A stretch of DNA of 64,000 bases from Eudromia elegans (Eukaryota > Chordata > Aves > Tinamiformes > Tinamidae). Within the stretch, counting starts at the first letter, position 1, and each line of letters opens with the position of its first letter. This document shows, piece after piece, positions 1-11,819 of this stretch. Both the position numbers and the translations under genes were made by a program. Under the pieces are notes generated by a model, which ran no database searches, had not been told where the DNA came from, and saw nothing but the letters and a program-made list of their open reading frames with translations. The stretch is from NCBI GenBank assembly GCA_003342815.1, contig PTEX01000133.1, positions 1,170,484 to 1,234,483 of the forward strand. Direction: 5' to 3'.

Positions 1-165
1 GAAAATGTGACCCTTAAGTTCAAGATATTTCACAATATTTCACAGCACACATGGACCTGCAGAAAACTGCAGGCAATTTCTTCCTGCTTCCTGTTCCAGT
101 TGGAGGTCTGTGCGAGTCTAGCACTGACAGGAAGGTCAGTGGGAAGCAGTTTATCCCCCGCTCAC

Positions 166-3100
166 CCTGATGGACGCCTTGTTGCAGTAGACCCGAGTGA
201 TGGCAAGCCAGGTGGGCAGCTCCAGCACATTCTGCAGCACCTCTTCGTCCAGCTCCAGGTTCGTCAGTTGTCCCTGCCCTTTCAGTGTGCTCAGGTTGAT
301 CTTGTCCGGCGAGAGGTTCTTAGTAAACCTGCAAGAGAAGGAAGAGAAGAGTCTAACAACTCCCAACAAAGCTTTAGCTGAGGCTAAAGGAGTCTTTAGA
401 GACTTCTTTTAAGTCTAGGAACCTAGCAGATTTGTGCTGCTTTGTGAAACCCCTCCTGACATATTTGAACCCAGGGCATCTCAGTCACCTCACGGGAAGA
501 AGAAAAAAAAACCCTGACTCTTGGAGGTCCTTTCAAATGAAATTCAGGACCAAAAAATGAAAACTCCTTCTAAAGCACCAGAAACCTGAACTGGTAGAAT
601 TGCCCAAAGGCAAAAGCAAAGCAAGGGGAAAAAAAAAGCACACACACACACACACATGAACAAGAGCAAACAGTTTCATGCCTTGGCAGGTGCTAGATCA
701 GGAGTAAACATCCAATTTTCTCAATTCTTTTCAAATTCATTGACAGAGGAAAGTAAAGGGCCCTTAATAAACCACTTACACAGCTGTGTGACTGTTCGTT
801 CAGCATACCCAAGCATGCAAGCAAACGCCCTCCTTAGCGATCGAGCTCCAGGCCCGTCCTCCTCTTGGCCACCAGCAGCTGCTCCTCTCTCTACTCTCCA
901 TCACGCCCCGTTCTGCCCTTTCCCCTGCCCCGGCATCTATGAATCCCTCGGGTGCTAGAAATATAAATGCCAAGAGGGAAGCGGTGTCAGGAGCACTCCG
1001 GCTCCTGGGATAGAGCCGTGAGCACCTGCATTGGCTGAAGGCACCATGGGCCCTGAGGAAGGACGGGTGGGTTGGTGGGCACCGGACCACCAGGGTAACA
1101 CGCGGGTTGCCAGCACCTTGCCAGGGTGATGCTTCCCTTTCCGCGTGGAAGGGGAAGGCTCCCAGCTCGTGGCCAAACGTGGTGGCCATTTCCCCCTCTC
1201 CTCTGCACTAATTCTAATGCTGAGCAGCAGCCTGGGCAGCCAGGGGAAAAGAAAGGGCCCTTTTGTGTAGCAGAGCAGGATTAGGCCCTTGCTTAGTCAC
1301 GCGCTGCCCTTTCCAAAGCCCCTTGCCAAAAGGAAGGGCTTGCTGGGCGAGGAGCAGCCGGACGGCGCCGAGCCGCTGACGCCAGCCCTGCCCCACGGTC
1401 GCAGCAGCTCCCGGAGCAGGGGGTGACGCAGGAGCTGCGAGCTGCCACAGTCACATCCATGCGGGCCTGGATATGGAGAACAAAACAAGAGGAGCCTGAA
1501 GAGGGAGGTCAAATGCACTGGGCAGCTGGCAGGTTCCCGGGGCGGCCGCGGGCAGCGATCAGCTCACGGAGCGGTCAGGCCGAGACCAAACCAGCGTCTC
1601 GACCCTCACCTGGTCCCAGCATGGCCAAAGGCAGCGGGTCTCGCCCAGAATGGTTGTGCTGGAGCAAAGGGCACGGACACATCTGAAAGGGAGCATTCCT
1701 TCTCCGCCGCGCGTACGCACATGGAAAACGAACAGCGCAAAGGAAGCTGGAGCTGGGAAACCAGACACTGGGGGAGGGCGATACGAAAGGCGACCTAGCT
1801 ATAACAAATAACTATTTGTATTCACAGCTAGGGCTGCAGAAGTCCAGGGGAGATGGAGAAATAGGAGTTTTGAACACATCGAGAAAATTTATATGTAAAA
1901 CTGAGATAAATTCTCTCCTTCAAACCACACACTCAACATTCCTCAGCCTAATCCTATTACCAGCTCCAATGCTCTCAGTTTCTCACCCCATAAAGGGAGC
2001 TGAGACCTTCAGCTGGAACTGCCATCAAAGTTGAGACATTTTGATAACACAGGTAGTTGCGACTTACAACCAGGGAACAGATGAAGTGTGTTTGTGATAT
2101 TGGGAACTTCACAGATAGCAATTTTTTTATCTTTACATCTTGAAAGAAGCTGCTTTGATCTCTCGGGAAAGGCAAAGGCAGCGAGAGCGGATACGATTTG
2201 AAATATTTCTTGGCAGTCGCGCTCCATTCATACTCATCAACAGCCACATTTTTGGCAGCACGGATTACTGGCTTGGAGAAAAGTGAATGAAAATACTTGG
2301 TAGCTATTAGGAAATCTATTATGAGTGGAATATTAGCACTTCTTTCTTTTAAAATCTTCTACCATTAAGCCATTAACCTTGAAGGCTCCTTTTGAACCTG
2401 TCAGGATTAACATGACAAACAGATGAAAGCAAACCCCTTTCTCCCATCTTCTAAGGAGCCCTCCTTGCAGAATCACTACCTACACCCACGCACTTACAGG
2501 AGCACGGACACAACCCCACGACCAACCCCGTGAGCAACACTGAGGCTCCTGAAGCATCTGCCAGCTACACACGTCCGTCTGCTGCACACTTGCTAAACTG
2601 CTCCATCAGAGCCACTAGCATCCCCAAAATGTTCCCAAATGGCCAAAACCAGCTTGCTGTTCTCACAGTGAAGGCCATGGGAAGCACAAGATAGATGCTC
2701 TGAGCAGTGACAGCTGGAAAGACCTGCTCTGTCAAGTGTTCTCCCTAACTCAGAGGTCTGTGGAGATGAGTTTTCCCTGTGGTCCATTCTCCACTGCTTC
2801 TTTCCATGTTCAATGGCACTAGCCTTAATGATTTCCACCAGCTCTTATGAAAAAAACAGACACAGTCATTAACAGCACTATCCTGATTTCTCAGCAGAAT
2901 GAAGGTCTCTTTCCTTCCTAAGAAGCTAACAACACTCAGATGATTTACACCTCAGTGGCTTCCTTTGGACTTGGCCTAAAAGAATCTTTATGGAAGCCAT
3001 CAGCTTTCTTGAGCAGTTTCTGAGATGATGATTTGATATGCTTTAAAGCCTCATTTTATTTTTTAGCTGGGGAAGATACACGATCATCGACCTATTTGCT

Positions 3101-6100
3101 CAGTCATCAACTTGAAAAAAATATCAAATGATCTCCCTGCTGCTGCCCAAATCATCAGCTTGTGCATCCAGAGGCCACAAGCCCAGTGACTGCAGGAGGG
3201 AGCTTTGCCAAATCTGATTGCCAGCCTGAAGTCAAGCTATAACCATAAATAATAAAGTTATGCTCACATTTATAGCTGTCTGGCAGCACTGTCTGCAACC
3301 AACCAAGTACATAGACAGAAAACGTCAGGAAAAATGTCTGAAATCATAAAACTTCTCCTCAGCTCCATCTCTCTTCATCTTGTCACCATGTGGTACAGAC
3401 ACTTTGTCCTCAGGAGGTTCAGCTATTCAAACCAGATTTGCTGCCTCAACTTCTTTGCCTGCAATTATTCAGTAATCACAGTCAATTGTAGGCGACCAGC
3501 ACCTGCAGCTGAGTGCATTAATCTCCATTAGCCTGTTTGTTACTGCGGTTATTATACACACGAACTGATGAGCAGCACACCAGTGACCTTGATTTTACTT
3601 AGTGACAAGACTAATCTATTGGCACAAGCAAATAACTGTCCAACTTACAGTGCTCGCCACAGTTGCAGACAGCAGATGGAAAAAACACTCCAAATACAAT
3701 TAAGCCAGGAAGAGGGTAAGTTGTCAGCTGCAACCTGAAGAAAGACAAGCAACATTAAGAGCCCCCGGGAAGGCTCTACAGACAGGGTTTTTGCCTTAAC
3801 AAGGGGAAGAGCATGGAAGAGATTAAGAACTTGCTTTAATTTGGAGCACAAACAGGTAATTTAAGTAACTACGGCAGACTGACAGCGACTGGACATGGAC
3901 AAGAACTACATTCTGGTCACTGCAGATTTGTTCTTCACTCAACTTCTTTCCCAAAGTCTTTCTGGGTTTGGGTTAGAGCACGCCACATAATGTGAATTCC
4001 ACTGTTTACTTTGGAATGTGCTTCTACAATCTCCATTACAGGACATTTCCTTTCATATTAAAAATCCTTATCCCAGGTGCCAAAGATCATGTTCACTTGG
4101 GAAAAAGAGGTGTGTGGTTTGTAAAAGGAAAGATCAACGACCTCCAGCATGGAGAAGCTTTCAAGGAAGACAGGAGCAGAAGCTGAAATACTAAATATAT
4201 GATGAACTTGGGCAAGTGTCTGAGAATGAACTTAAAAATAATTGTGGAGGAAATAAAATTGGGCAAGTGACCAAACTTCTGTAAAAAGGGAAAAAATTAG
4301 CTGTCTTAGAGACATATAGAAAGGAGAAGTAAAAGCCCTTTTGGGGAAGAAAAGCCAATTTACTAACTCAGAGTTTTGTACAACCGTGGAATAATCTCTC
4401 TGGTAAGTGTATATATAGCACTGCTCAACCAAGAGCAAGATTTGGGGACCAAAAAGAGGAATACATGGAATCAGCAACAGGTTACACTAATCAAGACCAT
4501 CTGATACTTTGCATTAATCTAGTCGGTATCATATCATATTGGCCTAATTAGTACGGAAGGCATCACATTTTGCTGATGGAAGTTATCTCCACAGCCAGGG
4601 CCTTGTGTGCGCAGTACTGGTGCACCCCCCCTTAGATAACAGTGTTTTCTTAGGGTGGTCACTGAGGTCCCAGGGTGATGAAACAGCTGACCTCGCCCTG
4701 CTTAATTTACAGAACCAGCCCTGCAAACGGGTGAGCCTTTAACACTGAATTAGCAAACCTGTTAGGCATATCAGCAGGCTTAAATACTAAGACTACATGC
4801 TTTTTTTTTTTTTTTTTTTTTGCCCTTAAGAGAAAACTGGGAAATTATAGAGGCTCCAGGTCAGATGCATTTCTCCCACCACGGCCACGGCTCCTCCTGC
4901 ACAAGCGGAGCTGCAGAGCAAACCAAAGTCAATATACAAAGAAAAGAGGCACATTTTTTTTTTTTGGCAGGAGCAAAACACCAAGGCGCCAAGTAACTCT
5001 TCTGCTATTTGTAGGCCATCAGCTGGAAGCCCAGGGAGGTTTAAATGGCAGCACCCTGTGCTCTGAAACCTGGAACGTGAAGCTGTTCCAGCTGCCAGGG
5101 AATTTCCCCTGCTAAACCTCAAGCAAATAGTAACTCACAAGAAAGAAAACTAGAAAGAAACGTTTCAGTACAGCATTTCTATCACCCCACTGCAAGCCCC
5201 CTCTTTCATGTTTTAAGCCATTATCCGTCTTGCAGTCTGATCTGCAATTTTGTTTCCAATGCGTAGAAAATAAAAGGTTATTTCAGAGCTCAGACACAGC
5301 TGAGGGACTGCGGAGGAGGTAAGAACAGAAGGGATCTGGGAGAAACAGCACCAGCAAAGATGACGCAGGCTAAACAGCCCGTTTTTGTGGCATTTTCCTC
5401 CTAGCCTGAGGGGTAACTGAGGTTTGGTGCAAGGCTATGGAGAACCTCGGCAGCTGCCATGAATATACATCCATCCATGGGGGTATCCAGGAGCCGCAGG
5501 AGCTCCTGGACTGCAACTGGTTTTTGCTGCAACAGGAACCTATTTAGCATTCCAGAAACGGCACACGCTCCTCCTGCGAGCCGAGGGGAAGCGGTTGGAA
5601 ACAGCTCCCATGCAGCAGCCGACAGTGTGGGGCTTTGGGGAAACTGCAGCGCAGCAACCCTGATGTTAGAGATGAATTGTGCGAAAGGGAAAGGCCACGT
5701 CCTGTCATGCGGGCGCTCTGTTCCCACCCCCATCTGCAGCAGAGAAGCGGTGCCTGCTTATCACTTCACCCCACCATGGTCTGGGAATCGGTCTCTCCAC
5801 AGAGGACTCCTCTATATTGAAATAAAGATGCATATTACTGAAACAAATGCATATAATACACACAAGATAAATGCAAGCCAAAAAACTACCCAATAACTCC
5901 TAAATGATAGGGATTAGATGCTGTTTCTCGCCTGAAGAACTGCTCTGCCTCTTCTCCTTGTATTTTCTGGAAGAGAAAGGAATGTGCTGTCCCTTGGGAT
6001 AATGCATCTCACTGGCACTTCTGCCACCCAGCCTCTCAGAGAAGCTAGAACAGCAGCATGACCACCGGGTGCAACAGACTCTGCCCTGTCTTGACAGGGC

Positions 6101-9100
6101 CAGCAAAGGATTTTGAGATTCTGAGATCAAAGTCATGAAATAACAGCCCCCACAGAAACATTCCTGGCTAGTCACCTGCTGCTGACACCCACACGCTTGT
6201 AAATGCTAAATGGATCTACAAGAAACTACAGATAAACTAAAGGCTTGCCTGATACTCTCCCTTCCACGCTAGCTGTGGTTTTATTTGCCACAAGGATTAC
6301 AGGCAATTGCAAAAGAAACGTGGAAAGAGTCAGTGCAACCCTGCCTGTAAAAGGGGCTACAGATCCCAAACAACCGTGAATTGCAAAGAAAAAGCCTCTA
6401 CTGTCTTTTTCGAGGAGTTTGGGAGCGTTACATAAAAGCAATGCTGTTTCTTTTGGCGGTGCATTTGAATATATTTACAACCATGATCATATTAAAACCC
6501 ACACATGCTATTCAACTCTTTCTATTTTCTACTTCTTTTTCTAAAAAAAAGATGGTTTTCTAAACCCGGTCTTATTTATCCAAAAAAGGTGGCTCCACCA
6601 CCGTGCTGTGAAAGGCAGCTCTGCCACTTCTCCCGAGACCTTGTATTCCTCTTCACACCATCTGCACAGGGGAAGAACAGGACAGTTTATAGCACCATCG
6701 ATGAACCCAGCAGCACAGGCTGGCACCTGCCAGTGATAATTTGGCTTCAGCTTCATCACAGCCGCTGCACTCTCCAAAACAGTTACCCTCCATCCAGCAC
6801 CCTCCAACAGCAGGGCAAGGAGGAAGCAAACAGAGCAGCCAACAGAAGCCAAATACAAAGTGGCTGCCACAGAAAACATTGCTGCGAACATCATCTCCCA
6901 ATCTTACCTTGCAGGTAACGTCCCAAGCGCCAGGCAAAAACAGCAGCCAAGATCCATGCACTGTGTGATTTGGGAGAAAGGCCAATTTTGGCCCATTTTG
7001 GGAAAAAGGGCCCCCAAGAGCATCAGACCCTGTTTTACAAGCACAGCTCTGGCAAAGACAAAACCATCAGCTCCCTATCTGCTCTATTTTTGTTGCACAC
7101 ATCTGCTACCGGCCGGGCCAGCTGCCTGGATCGCAGCATCAGCACAGCACTTGTCCCTCTGCAAACACCACTAATTCCTCACATTTTTCCTTCCTCTGCC
7201 TTTTTCCCCCCCCACGATAGTGCTGATGCTACCACTCAAAGACACCTGATGCTCCTCCTTATCCCTGTTTCTCCAACATTTCTGTCAAACTCACTATTAT
7301 CCCGAGTCTTTTCCCCACCTGGATTTCATTCTGTACTTCCAAACGCAAGGACTGCCCTAGTGCTTTCTGTCTAGGAAGCACTTAAAATGCACACTTAGAA
7401 GGCCTGTTAGGGCGAGATTATAAGGACACTTCACAAGCTCACCCATCTTAATGCATGCAATAACAGGAAAATTCACAAATCGCTTGTCAGATCTAGCAGA
7501 GGATAAAAGCTTCTTAATGAAATTAAAGAAAAATTATCTTCCATAATGATTTCCCCAGCACTGCTGAGAGCTCCAGCCCTGAAGTGCTAAGTGAATCCCG
7601 GCAGTTTAGCCACCTTCATAATGCCCCCAGATTAAGTATCTCCTATGGCTGTACTGAGTATATTAACAAAAAGGAGCTACTTTCAAGCAAGAAAAAAAAA
7701 GAAAAAAACAGACAGAGGTAAGGCAAATCACTGTAGAACTGCAATACAGACAGTTGATTTTTTTTTAAATATTTCTGTTTTTGTTTTAAACCAACAGACA
7801 AGGCGTCACTACTAATTCGAGGCTGGCAAACACAACCCAAGCGCTGCCATCACCGTCGCCTCTCAGGAGGCCAAAACAGATTTGAGTCCAAACACACACG
7901 AGCGCCCGTGCTTTAGATAGCTCCTGCCGAAGGTCCTTTGCTCCAGATATAACAGTTTTATGCTTAGTTATAAACAGTCTCCTGCAGAATTTGCAATCCA
8001 AATTGTAATCGTGTGCCAATGCAGGAAAAAAAAAAAAAATCTGTTTTCCAAACTAAATATAGGGGGAAAGAGAGAAAAGTGCAGCTGGTGAAAGCAATTT
8101 CAGTTCTTAGATTCTGCTGTTCTAGGAAATGAAGCTTTAAACATAACACAGCTGAGCCTTATGAAAGGCACTCGTAGGTCAGCTCTGACACTTACAGCAA
8201 AACCCAACTTCAAATACAATGACTGGCCATTTGCAGGGATCTGTGCATGCCATTCATTGAACCTGAACAACAGGTTCTGAGCTCTTGGTATGAAGTAGCT
8301 CCTTCCCGTTGTCCTGATTCCGCTGCCTCTCATCCCTTCCTTGCAAATGCCCAGATACAGAAGGAACAAAAACACCCCATGCAGAAACAGCTTCAAATGA
8401 AGGCACAACAAAAAGAACAAGGAATTAATTCATATGCAAATAGAAACCAGAAAATAAAGGCAGATTAATGATTCAGTAGCAACATTCTTCCAGGCAAACG
8501 AGCATAGCTGAAAAAAAGAAACCCAAAGGGAGTATGAAGCGGAGGTAAAGGAAACAAAACTGCAATGTAGAATCATCATCCTTTTCTTAACGTTCAAAAC
8601 ACACTAGTGCAAAATGTTGGTACCACTTATGGAGGGCAGCATCTGCCCCAGCAGCCCAAAACACAGAGCACCCATTGGTGCTTCCCCTTATCCCCACCCC
8701 CACCCCCGACTCCCTGTCCTCACCACAACTGCCCAAAGACTTGGGGAGCCCTCCAAGAAACAGCTGGGTCAGCAGGAAAAAAAAAGGGCACTTTGAGCAG
8801 GAAACTGCTGTAAGGGCACCAGAGTGATTGGTGACATTAAGCAAAACGATTAGGAAGCCCAAAGACATGAAAAGAGCTGGTATTTGAATGAGAATTACAC
8901 TCCAGAAGAGCATTAGCGTCCTTTAATCCCAGGAGGAGCAGTACCCAGGAATACAACTGAGCCCCGTCTGAGGCTCCATTAACAAACGCTGTCATCTCCC
9001 CCTGCCTGTTGGAAACACTCCAGTGCCTCCTGACTAGAGGGCCGGATCCAGGCAGAATGGACAGCATTCCGGATGGAAACGCTGGTCCGAGGTGGGATGG

Positions 9101-10420
9101 AGGGAAACCCCAGAGCTTTGCCATGTCAGGTCCAGCAGAAACGCACTTAAATCAACGCGCTGAGTGGATCTAGCAGCGGGCTCTGCTACGCTGCTTTTCT
9201 GGTCCAGTGCCTGGAAAGCAACTGGTGACTCAGAACCGCCTCGCGCAGAGCAGGCTGCTCATTTAAAGTTTGCAAAGATCCTTCCGCGATTCCAGAAACT
9301 CTCGAGATTCATCACCAGCCTCCGAGCAGCTGGTACAACCCAGGCACGGAGATGCAGGATTCCCAGCTTCCCATTCCCTGCTCTACCGCAGACGTCGGGT
9401 TGTTTCAACCCTCTGCAGGCCGTCCAAGCCCCTTACTCTGCACCCGGGTTTCTCCTCTGGTGAAAAGGAAAAGCCCCCAATGCCCTGCGGCTCTCGGAGC
9501 GCTCGGCAGAGCGGCACGGGCCACGGTGTCGGTGTCCTCGGGGACGCGTCGCCCTCCTGTTTCGTCACGCTGTTCTTGTCTTCCAGCAACGCGCGGGCAG
9601 GACTTGCCCGTGGCCAGAGGTAGCCAAGAACCACCAGCTCTTGCGCAGTCGCCCTCAAACTGCGGCGCCCCGAGATGCCCAAGGTCAGGCGGCGAGACGG
9701 GCGCAGAGCAGCAGATAAACCCGCTTTTATCAAGCCCCGGGCTCTCCCGCTTTCGGCACGAGACGCTCTTCCGCAGCGCGAGGATTAGCGCTGCTGACAG
9801 ACTTCACGGAAAAGGGCAAAGCATCATTGAAAACAGCCGAACGGGGCCCAGCTGAGCCCGTGCGCGGCTGTCACCTCGGGCCCGGGGCCACCTCGTCCTT
9901 GCGCTCTGCACCGTCCCCCTTCCACGTTTCCTGCCCGTTTCCCGAGGCCTGGCCCTCGCTCCGGAGGGACGGGCACCGCAGCCGCCCCAGGCGCCCGGCC
10001 GGTGGTGGGGAGGGTGGCGCTGGGCACGGCTCAGCCCCACAGCGACGACGGCGGGACCCCCGGGCTGCTCCTCAGCCCCCCGCTCAGGCCCTGCAGCCCC
10101 AGTCCGCTCCCCCCACCCCCCGCACTCCTAACGCTCCCAGCCTCAAGTGCCCCCAGCTCTGGGCCTCGGCCCCCAGCCCCGAGCCCTTGAGACCCCTGGC
10201 CTGGCTCGAAGCGTCCCCCAGAACCCCCCCCAACCTCCCCGCCATATCCCGACTCCTCAGCCCTTAATTCCCCCTCACGCTCCCAATACCTCCACCCGCC
10301 CTTAACGTCCCCCGCTTCGCCCGCCCTCCAGGCCCGAGGGGCTCCCCGCGCGGCTCCCCCCTGCGGCGGCTCTCACCGGGAGAGGTGCTTCAGGATCTGC
10401 TTCTTGATGATGGCGGCCAT
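166..10420 (-). CDS. UHRF1BP1: UHRF1BP1 (BLTP3A), 5' part: coding exons 1 and 2
   Basis: Partial gene on the minus strand. Coding exon 1 is 10377..10420 (44 nt; ATG at 10420-10418; donor GTGAGA). Coding exon 2 is 166..328 (163 nt; acceptor CTTGCAG; donor GTGAGC). Joined, they give 69 codons in one open frame, beginning MAAIIKKQILKHLSRFTKN and ending NKASIR, which matches the start of vertebrate UHRF1BP1. This is the chorein-type N-terminus of a bridge-like lipid-transfer protein of the VPS13 superfamily, thought to move lipids at endosome/membrane contact sites. The human protein is about 1440 aa, so over 95% lies left of position 1. The exon junction splits an Arg codon (CG|G). The 5'UTR and promoter fall in the N gap that starts one base upstream of the ATG. 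Identification is firm; the exon 2 donor is placed by phase and consensus. Confidence 0.95.
639..656. repeat. (CA)9 microsatellite
   Basis: Nine CA dinucleotides directly follow an A-rich stretch in UHRF1BP1 intron 1. Confidence 0.95.
4801..4821. repeat. T21 homopolymer
   Basis: Uninterrupted run of 21 T in UHRF1BP1 intron 1. The flanks show no recognised retroelement body or clear target-site duplication. Confidence 0.9.
9480..10420. promoter_or_regulatory. CpG-rich flank of the UHRF1BP1 promoter
   Basis: GC- and CpG-dense sequence runs from the first exon into intron 1. It is the visible half of a probable CpG-island promoter; the transcription start side lies in the assembly gap. The limits were judged by eye. 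Confidence 0.55.
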
Positions 10421-10755
10421 NNNNNNNNNNNNNNNNNNNNNNNNNNNNNNNNNNNNNNNNNNNNNNNNNNNNNNNNNNNNNNNNNNNNNNNNNNNNNNNN
10501 NNNNNNNNNNNNNNNNNNNNNNNNNNNNNNNNNNNNNNNNNNNNNNNNNNNNNNNNNNNNNNNNNNNNNNNNNNNNNNNNNNNNNNNNNNNNNNNNNNNN
10601 NNNNNNNNNNNNNNNNNNNNNNNNNNNNNNNNNNNNNNNNNNNNNNNNNNNNNNNNNNNNNNNNNNNNNNNNNNNNNNNNNNNNNNNNNNNNNNNNNNNN
10701 NNNNNNNNNNNNNNNNNNNNNNNNNNNNNNNNNNNNNNNNNNNNNNNNNNNNNNN
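10421..10755. other. Assembly gap (335 N)
   Basis: Every base is N. The gap starts immediately upstream of the UHRF1BP1 ATG and ends inside a tandem repeat, so it probably contains the 5'UTR, the promoter and further repeat units. Its true length may differ from 335. Confidence 1.
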
Positions 10756-11110
10756 CCTGCAGCACCGCCCCCTGGCAGCCTCCAGCACCGCCCCTACGCA
10801 GTACCGCCCCCTGGCAGCCTCCAGCACCGCCCCTACGCAGCGCCGCCCCCTGGCGGCCTCCAGCGCCGCCCCCGCGCAGCACCGCCCCCTGGCGGCCTCC
10901 AGCACCGCCCCCGCGCAGCACCGCCCCCTGGCGGCCTCCAGCACCGCCCCCCTGCAGCACCGCCCCCTGGCGGCCTCCAGCACCGCCCCCGCGCAGCACC
11001 GCCCCCTGGCGGCCTCCAGCACCGCCCCTACGCAGCACCGCCCCCTGGCGGCCGCCAGCGCCGCCCCGCCCCTACGCAGCACCGCCCCCTGGCGGCCGCC
11101 AGCGCCGCCG
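10756..11110. repeat. 39-bp minisatellite with a CTCF-like motif in every unit
   Basis: The 11-mer CCGCCCCCTGG starts at 10765, 10804, 10843, 10882, 10921, 10960, 10999, 11038 and 11082. The period is therefore exactly 39 bp for eight units, then 44 bp for the ninth, which follows a 5-bp insertion. The first two units read CTGGCAGCC where the later ones read CTGGCGGCC. The array abuts the N gap, so the true copy number is probably higher. It sits between the UHRF1BP1 start and the SNRPC 3' end. Because 39 is a multiple of three, open frames run through it on both strands; these Pro/Arg/Ala-rich frames are artefacts. Confidence 0.95.
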
Positions 11111-11603
11111 CCGCCGCGCGGGCGGCAAAACCCTAAGGGAAAAAGGAGCTCCCTCGGCCACAAACACCCAACTCTCGTTTTTTCACACCCAAAATCTCTC
11201 AGCGCAGCGTCTCAGCTCACGCTTGTGGTGGAGCTGGTGCCTGGGCGGCACTGAAGGAGCCCCTGGCCCTCACTCCACCTGCACCAGGGTGGTACAGCAC
11301 AGCAGCACCATCTCACTGCGTGGCACCGTCTCCCTCATTAATACCACGGTGTTGTTCTGAGGCCTTATTACTAAAACCAAACATAATTCCCATTTTGAAG
11401 ACTTTATAATGCAGACACCGATACAGCCCTGGATGTACAGTGTGTAAAACAGACTGCTGAAGGAGAAAGGAGAGGGAAGGCAAGGCAAGCTCAGTGCAGC
11501 CCAGGGGCTGAGAGGAACCCCCAGCAACCAACACATCTGTGTCGGACAGAAAACCACACACAGAACAAGGCTCAGACGCTCCTTACACAAACCAGCATCA
11601 ACA

Positions 11604-11609
11604 TTTATT
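11604..11609 (-). terminator. Distal poly(A) signal of SNRPC
   Basis: AATAAA on the minus strand, about 210 nt downstream of the SNRPC stop. This fits the short 3'UTR expected for the gene. Confidence 0.6.
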
Positions 11610-11764
11610 GGCGTTTTGCAATTCAGTTGCGGGGAAGAACAGTTACAAATGCGTCTGTAGGTCCAGCGTGCACATAGGTCAGACCTTCTGCCATGTGAAG
11701 CAGCAGCAGATCTCCTCTACACACTGTTTTAATACAAAATCCTAGGGATCTAGGTCTATGCCTT

Positions 11765-11770
11765 TTTATT
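11765..11770 (-). terminator. Proximal poly(A) signal of SNRPC
   Basis: AATAAA on the minus strand only about 50 nt past the stop codon. It may give a very short alternative 3'UTR. Confidence 0.5.
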
Positions 11771-11819
11771 GCATGGCAGATCATACTGTGAGGAGAGAAG
11801 CGTAGCTCCCCTTCCACCT

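Larger units (their letters stand above)
329..10376 (-). other. UHRF1BP1 intron 1
   Basis: About 10 kb between coding exons 2 and 1. No open frame here resembles a known protein. It contains a CA dinucleotide run (639-656), a T21 run (4801-4821) and ordinary AT-rich sequence. From roughly 9.2 kb it turns GC- and CpG-rich as it approaches exon 1, consistent with a CpG island extending downstream of the promoter. I see no clear transposon or RNA gene. Confidence 0.8.

Noticed and set aside
3260..3300. Possible microRNA-like hairpin (TGGCAGCACTGTCTG)
   Set aside because: The self-complementary stretch is short and matches no microRNA I can recall. No supported hairpin arm.
10373..11360. Long open frames (up to 318 codons) on both strands across 10.4-11.4 kb
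   Set aside because: They run through the N gap and the 39-bp repeat, whose length is a multiple of three. The translation is periodic Pro/Arg/Ala and is not a gene.
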